64,000 bases of DNA from Chryseobacterium sp. GVT01B (GCF_019970045.1 NZ_JAHXYI010000007.1:124001-188000), one strand, 5' to 3'. Positions 30,267 through 39,816 are shown, counted from the stretch's first letter. Translations and numbers: made by a program. The notes: a model not told the origin generated them from the sequence alone.

Positions 30267-32333
30267 TTAGGTGATTAATGTATTTGCAATAAAATCAGGC
30301 ACTAAAGCATAGTGCGACAATTTCATGCTGATGGAAGCTCTTCCGCTTGTCAGCGTTCTCAGATCAGAAATATACCCGAAAGTTGAAGCCAACGGAACTT
30401 CCGCTGCAAAAATCTTTCTTCCTGATTTTTCATCAATAGAAGTGATGATTCCTCTTCTTCTGTTGATATCCGCAGTGACAGCACCCGTATATTCTTCAAT
30501 ACTTTGGACCTCCACCTGCATGACGGGTTCCATAAGTTTGGGACTGCAACCTTTGGCCCCAGCTTTGAATCCTTCTCTTGCCGCAATCTCAAAATCAAAC
30601 GCCGCGGAATCCTGCGCGTGGAAAGAACCGTCCAGAAGAGTAACCTTCATGTTTTCCAGAGGATAACCTTTTAAAGGTCCGTTTTCCATAGCTTCTCTGA
30701 ATCCTTTTTCAACAGAAGGAATAAATTCAGTGGGAATAACTCCTCCTTTGATCATGTTGATGAATTCCAATCCATGTTCATTATCAGTCCTTGGGCCGAC
30801 TTCAAAAGTGATATCAGCGAACTGCCCGCTTCCTCCGTTCTGCTTGGAAAGTTTCTCTCTATGAACTTTGGTTGCTGTTAAGATTTCACGGTAAGAAACT
30901 TTAGGTTTTCCCTGATTGACTTCAATACCGTGATTCAGACGGATTTTTTCCAAAGTAACCTCAAGATGAAGCTCTCCCAGTCCACTCAATAAAGTTTCTC
31001 CGGTCTGTTTATCCCTTTCAACCACCAAAGAAGGATCTTCTTCCTGGATTTTTGCCAGCACCAAACCAAAAGATTTCTCATCACCATTGGTTTTCGGTTC
31101 AATAGCCACCCTGATAACAGGAGTCGGGATTGTAATCGATTCCAGCAATATCGGCTTGTCTGCAGAAGATAAAGAGTCTCCGGTTTTGGCATCTTTTACT
31201 CCTGTTAAAGCAACAATATCTCCTGCTCTAGCTTCTTCCAGAGATAACGTTTTGTCAGACTGCATTTGTAAAATCCTGGAAATCCTGAAACTTTCGCCCG
31301 TTCTTACATTCAGTAAAGTATCTCCGGATTTAATTTTTCCGGAATATACACGGAGCATAGCCAGTCTTCCCATATGCTTGTCAATCAAAACTTTAAAGAC
31401 AAGCCCTGAAAAAGAAACCGTTTCATTTCTTTCCAGTATTACTGTTTCTTCTGTATGAGGATCTCTTCCATGCAGGTCAGCAAGCTGATCAGGTGCCGGA
31501 AGATACGTTACAACCGCATCAAGAAGAGGCTGGATTCCCTTATTCTTAAAGGCAGAACCACATAAAACGGGAACGGCAGATCCAGTTCTGCAGACTCTTT
31601 GTATAGCTTCTGTAACCATTTCAACAGTGACTGTATGTTCAGTATCCATGAAGATTTCAAAAAAAGTCTCATCATATTCTGCCAGAGTTTCCAGTAATTT
31701 GATTCTGTATTCATCAGCTTCAGGCTGGGAAGTGGCTGGAATTTCCTTCTCTGCAATAGTTTCTCCGTTTTCATCGGTCCAGTATAATGCTTTCATTTTG
31801 ACAAGATCAATGACACCTTCAAAATGACTTTCAACTCCAATCGGGATTTGAAGAGCCACAGGAACAGCACTTAGCTTGCTTCTTATCTCATGAAGAACGG
31901 CAAAGAAATCTGCACCAATTCTGTCCATTTTGTTGATGAAACAAATCTTGGAGGTGCCATGTTTTTCTGCCTGGAACCAAACATTTTCAGTCTGTGGCTG
32001 AACGCCTGATGAAGCACAGAAAACTGCGACTACACTGTCCAAAACTCTTAGAGAACGCTCTACTTCTACTGCAAAATCAATGTGCCCCGGAGTATCAATA
32101 ATGTTGATATTATAAACATTATCATCTTTTTTCCATTGTGTTGAAACCGCAGCGGATGAAATGGTAATCCCTCTGTTTCTTTCCTGGATGTCTTTATCCA
32201 TGGTGGTATTTCCGTCATCTACATTACCTATTTTATGAATAAGTCCTGTGTAATACAGAAGTCTTTCGGATAAAGTTGTTTTTCCTGCATCTACGTGTGC
32301 TATAATCCCTATATTTCGTGTGTTGTATTTCAT
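30267..32333 (-). CDS. fusA: Elongation factor G homologue (probably second copy)
   Basis: The protein has 688 aa. GTPase motifs: AHVDAGKTT near residue 11, RGITI, DTPGH, NKMD. All five EF-G domains appear present, ending with the domain V stretch LRTLTSGRASISMKLSHY. The ATG at 32333 (MKYNTRNIGIIAHVD) is chosen over an upstream in-frame codon that adds a non-conserved tail. It is not beside ribosomal protein genes or tuf, so it is probably a paralogue of the str-operon EF-G, perhaps used in ribosome recycling or stress. A leader ORF and terminator lie upstream. Confidence 0.85.
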   Translation of the reverse strand: MKYNTRNIGIIAHVDAGKTTLSERLLYYTGLIHKIGNVDDGNTTMDKDIQERNRGITISSAAVSTQWKKDDNVYNINIIDTPGHIDFAVEVERSLRVLDSVVAVFCASSGVQPQTENVWFQAEKHGTSKICFINKMDRIGADFFAVLHEIRSKLSAVPVALQIPIGVESHFEGVIDLVKMKALYWTDENGETIAEKEIPATSQPEADEYRIKLLETLAEYDETFFEIFMDTEHTVTVEMVTEAIQRVCRTGSAVPVLCGSAFKNKGIQPLLDAVVTYLPAPDQLADLHGRDPHTEETVILERNETVSFSGLVFKVLIDKHMGRLAMLRVYSGKIKSGDTLLNVRTGESFRISRILQMQSDKTLSLEEARAGDIVALTGVKDAKTGDSLSSADKPILLESITIPTPVIRVAIEPKTNGDEKSFGLVLAKIQEEDPSLVVERDKQTGETLLSGLGELHLEVTLEKIRLNHGIEVNQGKPKVSYREILTATKVHREKLSKQNGGSGQFADITFEVGPRTDNEHGLEFINMIKGGVIPTEFIPSVEKGFREAMENGPLKGYPLENMKVTLLDGSFHAQDSAAFDFEIAAREGFKAGAKGCSPKLMEPVMQVEVQSIEEYTGAVTADINRRRGIITSIDEKSGRKIFAAEVPLASTFGYISDLRTLTSGRASISMKLSHYALVPDFIANTLIT

Positions 32334-32521
32334 TTTGTTAAATTTAAATTGTTGATTTTTAGATCTGTATTTAGAAAAGGTTCTGAAAAAAATAAGCACA
32401 AAATACACTCCGGTCTCATAGAGCCGGTAAAAACATTTTTGTATTGCGTATCAAAGTGAAATTTTCAGAGATCTTAACAAATAACAGAAGTTGTTTGAAT
32501 TGTTAAAGTCTGAAATTAGGG

Positions 32522-32556
32522 CAGCAAAAAAGACCTATCCGAATAGACAGGTCTTC
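32522..32556 (-). terminator. Terminator/attenuator hairpin upstream of EF-G
   Basis: On the minus strand AAGACCT pairs with AGGTCTT, followed by a T run (A run 32525-32531 on the plus strand). It lies between a 24-codon leader ORF and the EF-G start, as in transcription attenuators. Confidence 0.65.
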
Positions 32557-32588
32557 AATATATTTTTGGGTATAAAAGATCTATAGAA

Positions 32589-32663
32589 CTATTCAGATAA
32601 ATATTCAGTGCTGCCAAAGAACACAGCTCTGACAGGATTGCTTAATGTAATAATATTTATCAT
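32589..32663 (-). CDS. Candidate 24-aa leader peptide upstream of EF-G
   Basis: ATG to TAG on the minus strand encodes MINIITLSNPVRAVFF plus eight residues. A -7-like TAATTTCG precedes it by about 40 bp, and an intrinsic terminator follows 33 bp after the stop. The layout (short ORF, terminator, large translation-factor gene) fits ribosome-mediated attenuation. Coding status is not supported by conservation evidence here. Confidence 0.4.
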   Translation of the reverse strand: MINIITLSNPVRAVFFGSTEYLSE

Positions 32664-32948
32664 TTTTGTTGACATTGTTGATTTTTAATCGGTTGCGAAA
32701 TTATAATTTTTTTTTGATTTCCAAAGAATTTTTGAAAATATTTTTTTAAACGCTCCAAAAATCATCTTCTGCGAGTCTTTCAAATTCATAGAATTTCATA
32801 AAAATATCTTAAAACAGATAATGAACGTAATGCTTTTATGATAAATATTTTATCTTTGGGAAGAATAGTATGGTAAACACTTGTTGATGATTAAAAAATT
32901 TTAAATCTTTTTCAAGAAGCTAAATAAAAACTTTTAACTTAAAACCTA
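32664..32948. other. AT-rich divergent promoter region
   Basis: Lies between the EF-G leader and the Ter operon. No gene seen. It presumably holds promoters for both directions. Confidence 0.45.
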
Positions 32949-33617
32949 TTGAAAACAGATATCGACATCCATAACCACTGTCATTTTTCCTTTGACCTGT
33001 GGCTCACTTTAATCAAATCTCATCCTGAATTTAAAGCAAAAAGAGTTGAGCTGTTCTCCTCATTTTTCAACGTAGATAAACCGATAGAAGAAGTTGCGAA
33101 AACTGTAAAATATTACGATGATCTTTGCAATACTATTAATGAAGTCACGGGAGGAAATATAGACACTTTTGAAATTTATCTGATGATTCTTGGTTCTCTG
33201 GGTGTGGATGTAAAACAATTGAATAAAGAAAAACTCAATGAGTTTTACGGAAAAAGTGAAGATTTATTTCTGGAATACAGACCGATTGTGATTTTTGAGA
33301 ATATCCATGATTTTTTTGAGGATATTAAAAATCAGGGAAAGACCATCAATATTCTGAGCAATACAGGATTTATCAAAGGAACAACCATGAGAAAATTTCT
33401 GATCCACGAAAACCTTGATCAGTATATAGATTTCCACATTTATTCTGATGAAATCAACTGTTCCAAACCGAACCCGCTTATTTTTCAGGAAGTGAAAAAT
33501 AATATCAAAGATCAGGATTTGCCAATGCACCAGATTCTGCATATCGGAGACAATCCGTTTGCTGATTATGAAGGAGCAAAGAACTTCGGTTTCAGTGCCC
33601 ATTTACTTAAACACTAA
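32949..33617 (+). CDS. HAD-family hydrolase of the Ter operon
   Basis: The protein has 222 aa and a TTG start. HFSFDLWLTL carries the nucleophilic Asp; ILSNTGF, CSKPNPLIF and HIGDNPFADYEGA are HAD motifs II-IV. HAD phosphatases are typical partners of PRTase and TerD genes in the Ter systems reviewed by Anantharaman and Aravind, where they are suggested to act in a nucleotide-like biosynthesis. First gene of the operon, 8 bp before the PRTase gene. Confidence 0.8.
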   Translation: MKTDIDIHNHCHFSFDLWLTLIKSHPEFKAKRVELFSSFFNVDKPIEEVAKTVKYYDDLCNTINEVTGGNIDTFEIYLMILGSLGVDVKQLNKEKLNEFYGKSEDLFLEYRPIVIFENIHDFFEDIKNQGKTINILSNTGFIKGTTMRKFLIHENLDQYIDFHIYSDEINCSKPNPLIFQEVKNNIKDQDLPMHQILHIGDNPFADYEGAKNFGFSAHLLKH

Positions 33618-33625
33618 AAATAAAC

Positions 33626-34450
33626 ATGAATACAAGATACAGCTTACACCACATTCATTCCGCAGATGAGTTTACATTCTCACCTGCAGAATACAGCTAT
33701 TTCAAATATGGCGATAAGTCGTATGCTGAAAAATTTGCAAAAGAATTATTTGACGGATTTATTTCCGGAAACGAAGCACTTTTAGATACTGATAAAGAAA
33801 TTATTGTACTTCCAAGCCCTTATATGGCGATTCCTACGGCTTCTAATTTCTTATGTTTTTTCTTTAAAAAACATCTGGATTTTTATCTGTTTCAAAAAGG
33901 GAAAAAGTCAAGTGTTTTATCAAAAATCAACCGTAATCACACCTATATCACAGATTACGGGAACCTCAATTTTGAAGACCGTAAAAATCTGATCGCAAAT
34001 GATACTTATTATATCGATAAAGATTTTTTGAGAGGAAAACTTTGTATTTTTATAGACGATATAAAAATCACGGGAAGTCATGAATATACAGTCAACAGAA
34101 TTCTGGATGAATACAGCGTAGAGGCAGACTTTATGTTCCTGTATTATGCTGAACTGATGAATTTTGACCTTAATCCTAAGATTGAAAACTTTTTCAATTA
34201 TTATGCAGTAAAAAATGTAAAACATGTTGCAGAGGTTATGAATAAAGAGAGTTTTGAGTTCAACACAAGGATTGTAAAATATATTTTAGGCCTGGAATCA
34301 AGTAATTTTGATTATCTTACGTCTAAAGTAAAAAGAGAACAGATGGATCTGCTTTTGGAGCTGGCCATCAGCAACAATTATCATTTAATAAAAGAATACG
34401 AAAATAACATCAATACTTTAACACAAACGGAATTATATTATGGCTATTAA
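33626..34450 (+). CDS. Phosphoribosyltransferase-like protein of the Ter operon
   Basis: The protein has 274 aa. CIFIDDIKITGSHE near residue 140 is the PRPP-binding loop of type I phosphoribosyltransferases. It overlaps the following TerD gene by 11 bp. In Ter operons such PRTases are proposed to make a nucleoside-like metabolite with the HAD enzyme; this is inference from context. Confidence 0.75.
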   Translation: MNTRYSLHHIHSADEFTFSPAEYSYFKYGDKSYAEKFAKELFDGFISGNEALLDTDKEIIVLPSPYMAIPTASNFLCFFFKKHLDFYLFQKGKKSSVLSKINRNHTYITDYGNLNFEDRKNLIANDTYYIDKDFLRGKLCIFIDDIKITGSHEYTVNRILDEYSVEADFMFLYYAELMNFDLNPKIENFFNYYAVKNVKHVAEVMNKESFEFNTRIVKYILGLESSNFDYLTSKVKREQMDLLLELAISNNYHLIKEYENNINTLTQTELYYGY

Positions 34451-34997
34451 CTTACAAAAAGGACAAAGAGAAAACATTAACGCACCTAAATTTACTGTAG
34501 GTTTAGGATGGGATATCAATAATACTTCTACAGGTACAGGGTTTGACCTTGATGCCTCTTTGTTTTTGCTTGGAGACGATAAAAAATTAGTTTCAGATAA
34601 TCACTTTATTTTCTATAACAACCTTGAATCTCCGGACAAATCGGTGATCCACACAGGAGATAACCTTACAGGGGAAGGAGCTGGTGATGACGAGCAGATC
34701 AAAATTGATCTGACAAAAATTGATGATGCGATCAAAGAAATTACAGTAGTAGTAACGATTCACGAAGCAGATTCAAGAAAGCAAAACTTTGGACAGGTAA
34801 GAAATTCTTTCATCAGAATTTTCAATACAGATACCAATGAAGAAATCTTAAAATATGAATTAGATGAAGATTTCTCAATCGAAACCGCTGTAGAATTCGG
34901 AAGAATTTACAACAGAAACGGAGAATGGAAATTTGAGGCTGTAGGGGCAGGACAGAGAGACGGCCTTGAGAAATTTGTATCAATTTATCAGAAGTAA
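34440..34997 (+). CDS. terD: TerD family protein, copy 1
   Basis: The protein has 185 aa. It begins MAINLQKGQRENINAP, with GLGWDINNT, FDLDASLFLLG and HTGDNLTGEGAGDDEQI, the calcium-binding TerD signature. Cytosolic. Two bases separate it from the TelA-like gene. A paralogue follows at 37207. Confidence 0.93.
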   Translation: MAINLQKGQRENINAPKFTVGLGWDINNTSTGTGFDLDASLFLLGDDKKLVSDNHFIFYNNLESPDKSVIHTGDNLTGEGAGDDEQIKIDLTKIDDAIKEITVVVTIHEADSRKQNFGQVRNSFIRIFNTDTNEEILKYELDEDFSIETAVEFGRIYNRNGEWKFEAVGAGQRDGLEKFVSIYQK

Positions 34998-34999
34998 TC

Positions 35000-36175
35000 A
35001 TGGACAATCAGGAAAATCAACCCATAGATCCGCTAGGATCAATAGAACCTCTTAAAACCTTTGAACCTACTCCAATGGTTCCTCCAACTCCGGCTCAGCC
35101 TGTTCAAAATGCAGCACCGGCAGTTCTTGTGGACAGAGAGGGAAATGTAAATCTGACTCAGCTGCAGTCAGAAGAACGTCAGAAATATGAAGTTCTTGCG
35201 AACTCTATTGATGAGGCCAATCCGGGGTCTATTGTGAATTTTGGAGCAGAGCTTCAGAAAACTCTAACCAATCAGAGTGACAGCTTTTTAGGAAATGTAA
35301 GAAGATCAAATTCCGGAGAAGTAGGGGGACTTATCAATGACCTTTTGGTAGAGCTTAACTATGTGGATGTAGAAGAGCTTAACGGAAATAAAGTAAAAAG
35401 CTTCCTGAGTAAATTACCATTTATGAAGAAGGTAATGACGCAGGTGGAAAATTTATTTGCAAAATATGACAAGATCATCAATAATATTGAGCAGATCTCT
35501 TATAAAGTAAATGCAGGTATTATTACTTCTACAAAGGATAATGCGGTACTTCAGACTATTTTTGAAAGCAATGTGAATTCTATCAAGCAGATTGAAGAAC
35601 TTGTAATTGCAGGAAATATAAGAATGGAAAGAGCTGCAGTAGAACTTGCTCAAATGGAAACTGCTCCTCAGAATTTTCAGGATTATCAGATTGCGGATAA
35701 GAGAGATTTCATTGCAAGATTAGACAGAAGAATGGCGGATCTTAAAGTGGTGCGTGTGATTATGATGCAATCACTTCCACAGATCAGACTGGTACAGAAC
35801 AACAACGTTTCTATTGCTGAAAAAGCACAGACGATTCTTACCACTACGCTTCCTGTCTGGAAAAACCAGCTTTCACTGGCTGTAGCAATGTACAGACAGC
35901 AGCAGAATATTGAAATCCAGCAGAAAGTATCTTCTACTACAGAAGAAATTTTAAGAAAGAATGCAGAGCGTCTTGGCCAGAACTCAATAAATGTTGCCAG
36001 AGCGAACGAGCAGACTATTGTTTCTGTGGAAACATTGAAAGAAACAACATCAATGTTGATCAATACATTGAATGAAGTGAAACAAATCCAGAAACAGGGA
36101 GCAGATAACAGAAGAAAACTGGATCAGGATCTTCAGACATTGGAGCATGAACTTAAAGCGAATGTCAGAGGTTAA
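35000..36175 (+). CDS. TelA-like toxic anion resistance protein
   Basis: The protein has 391 aa. A Pro-rich N-terminus (about 1-45) is followed by a long, almost wholly helical region with motifs such as LPFMKKVMTQVENLFAKYD and LPQIRLVQNN, as in TelA/KlaA family proteins. Probably coiled-coil. It lies within the Ter operon, where TelA often accompanies TerD. Confidence 0.85.
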   Translation: MDNQENQPIDPLGSIEPLKTFEPTPMVPPTPAQPVQNAAPAVLVDREGNVNLTQLQSEERQKYEVLANSIDEANPGSIVNFGAELQKTLTNQSDSFLGNVRRSNSGEVGGLINDLLVELNYVDVEELNGNKVKSFLSKLPFMKKVMTQVENLFAKYDKIINNIEQISYKVNAGIITSTKDNAVLQTIFESNVNSIKQIEELVIAGNIRMERAAVELAQMETAPQNFQDYQIADKRDFIARLDRRMADLKVVRVIMMQSLPQIRLVQNNNVSIAEKAQTILTTTLPVWKNQLSLAVAMYRQQQNIEIQQKVSSTTEEILRKNAERLGQNSINVARANEQTIVSVETLKETTSMLINTLNEVKQIQKQGADNRRKLDQDLQTLEHELKANVRG

Positions 36176-36191
36176 TTTATAGAATACTAAG

Positions 36192-37139
36192 GTGGGGGAT
36201 GATGCAGCAACCATATTGTCGCAAAGCAAAAGGAGATTAACCAAGCTTAAGCTTCTTGCGAATTTTTTTGAACATATTGACATAATATCTATTTACATCA
36301 AAACAGATATTATCCACAATCTGTTCCAGGAAAATACGGCTTTGGATTACAATAAACTGGAACTTTTCCATCTGCAGTATACCGACAGTCTCATAGAACT
36401 TCTTACTAAAATTAAAAAACAGAAGGAAAATGATATGCTGGCTGTTATCAATGAAATTAACATCAACAGTAAATATATTTCAGGTTTTGAAGAAAGACGG
36501 GTAGACAGTTTTCAAACCGACAGGAAAATGTACAGCGGTGTATTTTCCCAACATCTGAAAACATTATATAAAGACCTTACAGAAGATAGTTTTACAGCCA
36601 ATTGGGATAATGTACTGTATTTTCATAAAAAATATGCTCAGGAATTTTACAGAACGGAAGCAGATGAATTATTGTTGAAATCCGATTCTTTTCCTGCTTA
36701 TCAGTATAAAGATTATTCCATTGAAAGAAAATTACTAGGAAGGCTTAATATACAAGGGTTTAAAGTCCGTTTTGTCTGTGGTTACCTTATCGGAACCCAC
36801 GATTATGAACTTTTCAAAATCTTTCAGTCTGATGATTATTTTATTTTCAGTGTAGACGAAAAGAAATTGTATCTTTTTGACAAAGAATTGGATAAGCTGG
36901 ATATTTCTGAAAATCAGTCTAACCAGAGTTCCATTATCGATCAGCTGAGAAATAAAAATGAACAGCTGGAAAATAGTATGAACGAAAGAAAACGTGCTTT
37001 ACCGGCTGAAGTGGAAGGTGTTTTGAAAGATTATATTAAAAACCTTGAAAATATGGACATTATGAGCAAGATATTTGATTTTGACGAAGAAACGAATATC
37101 CTGCGCGCGATGCTTAATCTGAATTTGAATAATAACTAA
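36192..37139 (+). CDS. Hypothetical protein of the Ter operon
   Basis: The protein has 315 aa and a GTG start (no in-frame ATG near). The N-terminal about 150 residues are helical (LTKLKLLANFFEHIDIISIYIK); the middle is strand-rich (FKVRFVCGYLIGTHDYELF, DDYFIFSVDEKKLYLF); the C-terminus is helical again. I recognise no family. It lies 16 bp after the TelA-like gene and 67 bp before the second TerD, so it belongs to the operon. Confidence 0.6.
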   Translation: MGDDAATILSQSKRRLTKLKLLANFFEHIDIISIYIKTDIIHNLFQENTALDYNKLELFHLQYTDSLIELLTKIKKQKENDMLAVINEININSKYISGFEERRVDSFQTDRKMYSGVFSQHLKTLYKDLTEDSFTANWDNVLYFHKKYAQEFYRTEADELLLKSDSFPAYQYKDYSIERKLLGRLNIQGFKVRFVCGYLIGTHDYELFKIFQSDDYFIFSVDEKKLYLFDKELDKLDISENQSNQSSIIDQLRNKNEQLENSMNERKRALPAEVEGVLKDYIKNLENMDIMSKIFDFDEETNILRAMLNLNLNNN

Positions 37140-37206
37140 AACAAAATTTGAAAAGCAAAGAAGTATGCTTTTTTGCAAAAAGTAAATAACAACTAAACAT
37201 AAAAAG

Positions 37207-37815
37207 ATGGCTATCAACTTACAAAAAGGTCAGAGAATCAACCTTAAAAAAGAAAATGGAGCTGAGCTTTCTCAAGCTTGTGTAGGAATCAACTGGGGAG
37301 CAATTGAAAAGAAAGGATTTTTTGGAACTAAAAAAGAAGCAGTAGACTTAGACGGAAGCTGTATTTTATATGATTCAAACAAAAATGTTACAGAAGTAAT
37401 CTATTTCGGAAACCTTAAATCCAGAAACGGATCTGTAAGACACAGCGGAGACGACCTTACTGGTGATGTGGATGGTGATGACGGATTGGATAATGAAGTA
37501 ATCACTGTAGATTTCAGCCAACTGGAGCCTAACGTAGAACACGTTGCAATGGTGCTGAACAGCTACAGAGGTCAGGATTTCGGAACCATTCCTTTTGCTT
37601 CTATCCGTATTTATGAAGGTTCACCTACCAACGTAAGAGAAGTTTTTGCAAAATATGATATTGCAAATGATGCTTCTTTCAGGGGACATGTTGCCATGGT
37701 AATGGGAGTTTTCTACAAGAGAAACGGAGAGTGGAAATTCAACGCTATCGGAGATCCTACTGCAGACAAAAAACTGGAACAGACGGTTCAGACAGTTCAG
37801 ATGAATTACCTGTAA
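37207..37815 (+). CDS. terD: TerD family protein, copy 2
   Basis: The protein has 202 aa. MAINLQKGQRINLKKE opens it; GINWGAIEKK, VDLDGSCILYD and RHSGDDLTGDVDGDDGLDNE carry the acidic calcium-binding residues. It belongs to the TerD/TerZ/TerE group. The start is almost identical to copy 1, pointing to an old duplication. Confidence 0.93.
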   Translation: MAINLQKGQRINLKKENGAELSQACVGINWGAIEKKGFFGTKKEAVDLDGSCILYDSNKNVTEVIYFGNLKSRNGSVRHSGDDLTGDVDGDDGLDNEVITVDFSQLEPNVEHVAMVLNSYRGQDFGTIPFASIRIYEGSPTNVREVFAKYDIANDASFRGHVAMVMGVFYKRNGEWKFNAIGDPTADKKLEQTVQTVQMNYL

Positions 37816-37900
37816 TCAATTGTCAATCAAAAGATAAATAAAATAGCAATATTTGTACTCTGTGCATCTATTGCTTTTATCATATAATAACATAACTAAA

Positions 37901-38944
37901 GTGGAACATCAAAGTATTTTAGAACTGCACCCAGGTCTGGTGTGGGGATTTGCAGTAACAGTCGTTATCATGCTGCTCCTGGACTTAGGGGTATTTAATA
38001 AAAAAAGTCATGAAGTATCTTCCAAAGAAGCTACCATCTGGTCAATAGTATGGATCTCGCTTTCAATGGTTTTTTCAGGAGTGGTGTATTGGGTATTCAA
38101 TACCGATGGAAGTCCTGAAAGCCATGCTTTGGCAATAGAAAAATTTACCCAGTATCAGGCTGCCTACTGGATTGAAAAGGCCCTGTCTGTAGATAACTTA
38201 TTTGTATTTATCCTCGTTTTCGGTTTCTTTAAAGTTCCGAAGTATCTTCATCACAAAGTTCTTTTCTGGGGGATCATCGGGGCGTTAATCTTCAGAGCCA
38301 TATTTATCTTTGCAGGAGTAGGATTAATAAACTTGACTTACCTTCCTGAAATGAATATCTTCGGAGAAGCAGTGAAAATCAACGTTGTAATGACATTGTT
38401 CGGATTATTCCTTGTGTACGCGGGAATCAAATCCTGGGGTGATGGTGACGATGATGATGACGAAGATTACAGCAATACAGCAGGAGCAAGGCTAATCAAA
38501 AGTTTCTGGAAAGTTTCCGATAACTACGATGGAGATAAATTCTTCACCATTCAGAACGGAATCAAAATGGCAACTCCTCTTTTAGTGGTAGTTGGTGTTA
38601 TTGAATTTACAGACGTTCTTTTCGCAGTAGATTCCATTCCGGCGATCTTCGCGATTTCCAATGACCCTTTTATCCTTTATACATCGAATATCTTTGCGAT
38701 TTTAGGATTAAGATCACTGTATTTCCTATTGGCGAACTTTATCCATATGTTCAGCAAACTTCCGTACGGATTGGCGATTATCCTGTCCTTTATCGGGGTT
38801 AAAATGCTTATCGCACCATGGATTCATATTCCGTCTCCGGTTTCTTTGGGAATCGTAGGAGGAGTATTGGTAATCTCTGTTCTGTTATCCATCATCTTCC
38901 CTGAAAAAGAAGAAGAGAAGAAAGAAGAATTGGAAGAAAAATAA
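37901..38944 (+). CDS. terC: TerC family integral membrane protein
   Basis: The protein has about 347 aa from the GTG at 37901 (VEHQSILELHP), chosen because the longer start at 37853 overlaps a probable -7 element (AATATTTG). About eight hydrophobic segments; conserved ALSVDNLFVFILVFGFF and FTDVLFAVDSIPAIFAI. An acidic cytoplasmic loop (DGDDDDDED) lies between. Family members bind or export metal ions in stress, and this one is adjacent to the TerD operon. Confidence 0.92.
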   Translation: MEHQSILELHPGLVWGFAVTVVIMLLLDLGVFNKKSHEVSSKEATIWSIVWISLSMVFSGVVYWVFNTDGSPESHALAIEKFTQYQAAYWIEKALSVDNLFVFILVFGFFKVPKYLHHKVLFWGIIGALIFRAIFIFAGVGLINLTYLPEMNIFGEAVKINVVMTLFGLFLVYAGIKSWGDGDDDDDEDYSNTAGARLIKSFWKVSDNYDGDKFFTIQNGIKMATPLLVVVGVIEFTDVLFAVDSIPAIFAISNDPFILYTSNIFAILGLRSLYFLLANFIHMFSKLPYGLAIILSFIGVKMLIAPWIHIPSPVSLGIVGGVLVISVLLSIIFPEKEEEKKEELEEK

Positions 38945-38965
38945 TTTTATTTAAAAAATATCTTA

Positions 38966-38999
38966 AAAGCCTCTGGAATTTATTTCTGGAGGCTTTTTG
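38966..38999 (+). terminator. terC terminator
   Basis: AAAGCCTC..GAGGCTTTTT type stem (AGCCTCTGGAA / TTCTGGAGGCT) followed by T residues. Confidence 0.8.
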
Positions 39000-39001
39000 T
39001 T

Positions 39002-39189
39002 GGAAAACGCAAAGGCGCAAAAAGGATAAGCATTGTGCTGTTTTTAAGGCGCGAGAATATCTTGGCTTCGCTCAATATAGGATTTACAGCAGAAGTCATA
39101 TGATTAGCAGTATTAAATTTTATCGAAGATAAAATCCTTGCGCCTTAACACATTATTTTTCATGAAAACTTCGCGCCTTTGCGTTTTCC
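39002..39189. repeat. Nested palindromic REP-like element
   Basis: Perfect 17-bp terminal inverted repeats: GGAAAACGCAAAGGCGC (39002-39018) and its complement at 39173-39189. An inner pair, AAGGCGCGAG / CCTTGCGCCTT, makes a nested hairpin. The right half recurs at 5109-5191. No ORF inside, so it is a non-autonomous or REP-type repeat. Confidence 0.85.
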
Positions 39190-39222
39190 GACATTTTATC
39201 CAAAAATTATTTTAAAATAAAA

Positions 39223-39263
39223 TAGACAGACTGGTCTGTATATTGTTTTTTTTCATACATTTG
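39223..39263 (+). promoter_or_regulatory. TetR gene promoter with palindromic operator
   Basis: ACAGAC-TG-GTCTGT (39226-39239) is a perfect 6-bp palindrome, extended to TAGACAGACTGGTCTGTA. The -7 element TACATTTG lies at 39256-39263. Position and symmetry suggest autorepression. Confidence 0.7.
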
Positions 39264-39282
39264 TTCCAGAAAAGAAAAGCAT

Positions 39283-39813
39283 ATGAAATCTCCAAGAGAA
39301 AGAATAGTAGAAAAAACCTTTGAATTGTTTGCAAAACAAGGGTACAATTCTACAGGAATCAACCAGATCATTTCCGAGGCAGAAGTAGCCAAAGCAAGCT
39401 TTTATCAATATTTTAAATCCAAAGAAGACCTATGTGTAGAATTTCTGAAGGTAAGACATGAATATTGGTTCAGTGAACTCAATAGTTTTCTGTCAAAGGA
39501 AAAAGGCCCGAAATCTAAAACCATCCAGGCTTTCGATTTTCTGGTATATATGAATAAAAAAGAAAATTTCCGTGGGTGCAGCTTTCTGAATATTTTATCA
39601 GAAATACCAATGGATAATATTAAAATTCTGAGTGTAATTCAATCTCATAAAGCTGATCTCAGAAACTTTTTTTTAGAATTGCTAAATAATGATGATGAAC
39701 TTTCCGATCATGTCTATATGCTTTTTGAAAGCAGTATTATAGAAAGCCAGCTTTTCAAATCCAATGAACTCATTGAAAAATCAAAAAAAATAGTCACCAA
39801 TTTAATACAATAA
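39283..39813 (+). CDS. TetR/AcrR family transcriptional regulator
   Basis: The protein has 176 aa. The N-terminal ERIVEKTFELFAKQGYNSTGINQIISEAEVAKASFYQYFKSKEDL pattern is a TetR DNA-binding domain; the C-terminal helices bind an unknown ligand. Cotranscribed with the DUF1348 gene (3-bp gap). A symmetric operator lies in its promoter. Confidence 0.92.
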   Translation: MKSPRERIVEKTFELFAKQGYNSTGINQIISEAEVAKASFYQYFKSKEDLCVEFLKVRHEYWFSELNSFLSKEKGPKSKTIQAFDFLVYMNKKENFRGCSFLNILSEIPMDNIKILSVIQSHKADLRNFFLELLNNDDELSDHVYMLFESSIIESQLFKSNELIEKSKKIVTNLIQ

Positions 39814-39816
39814 GTT

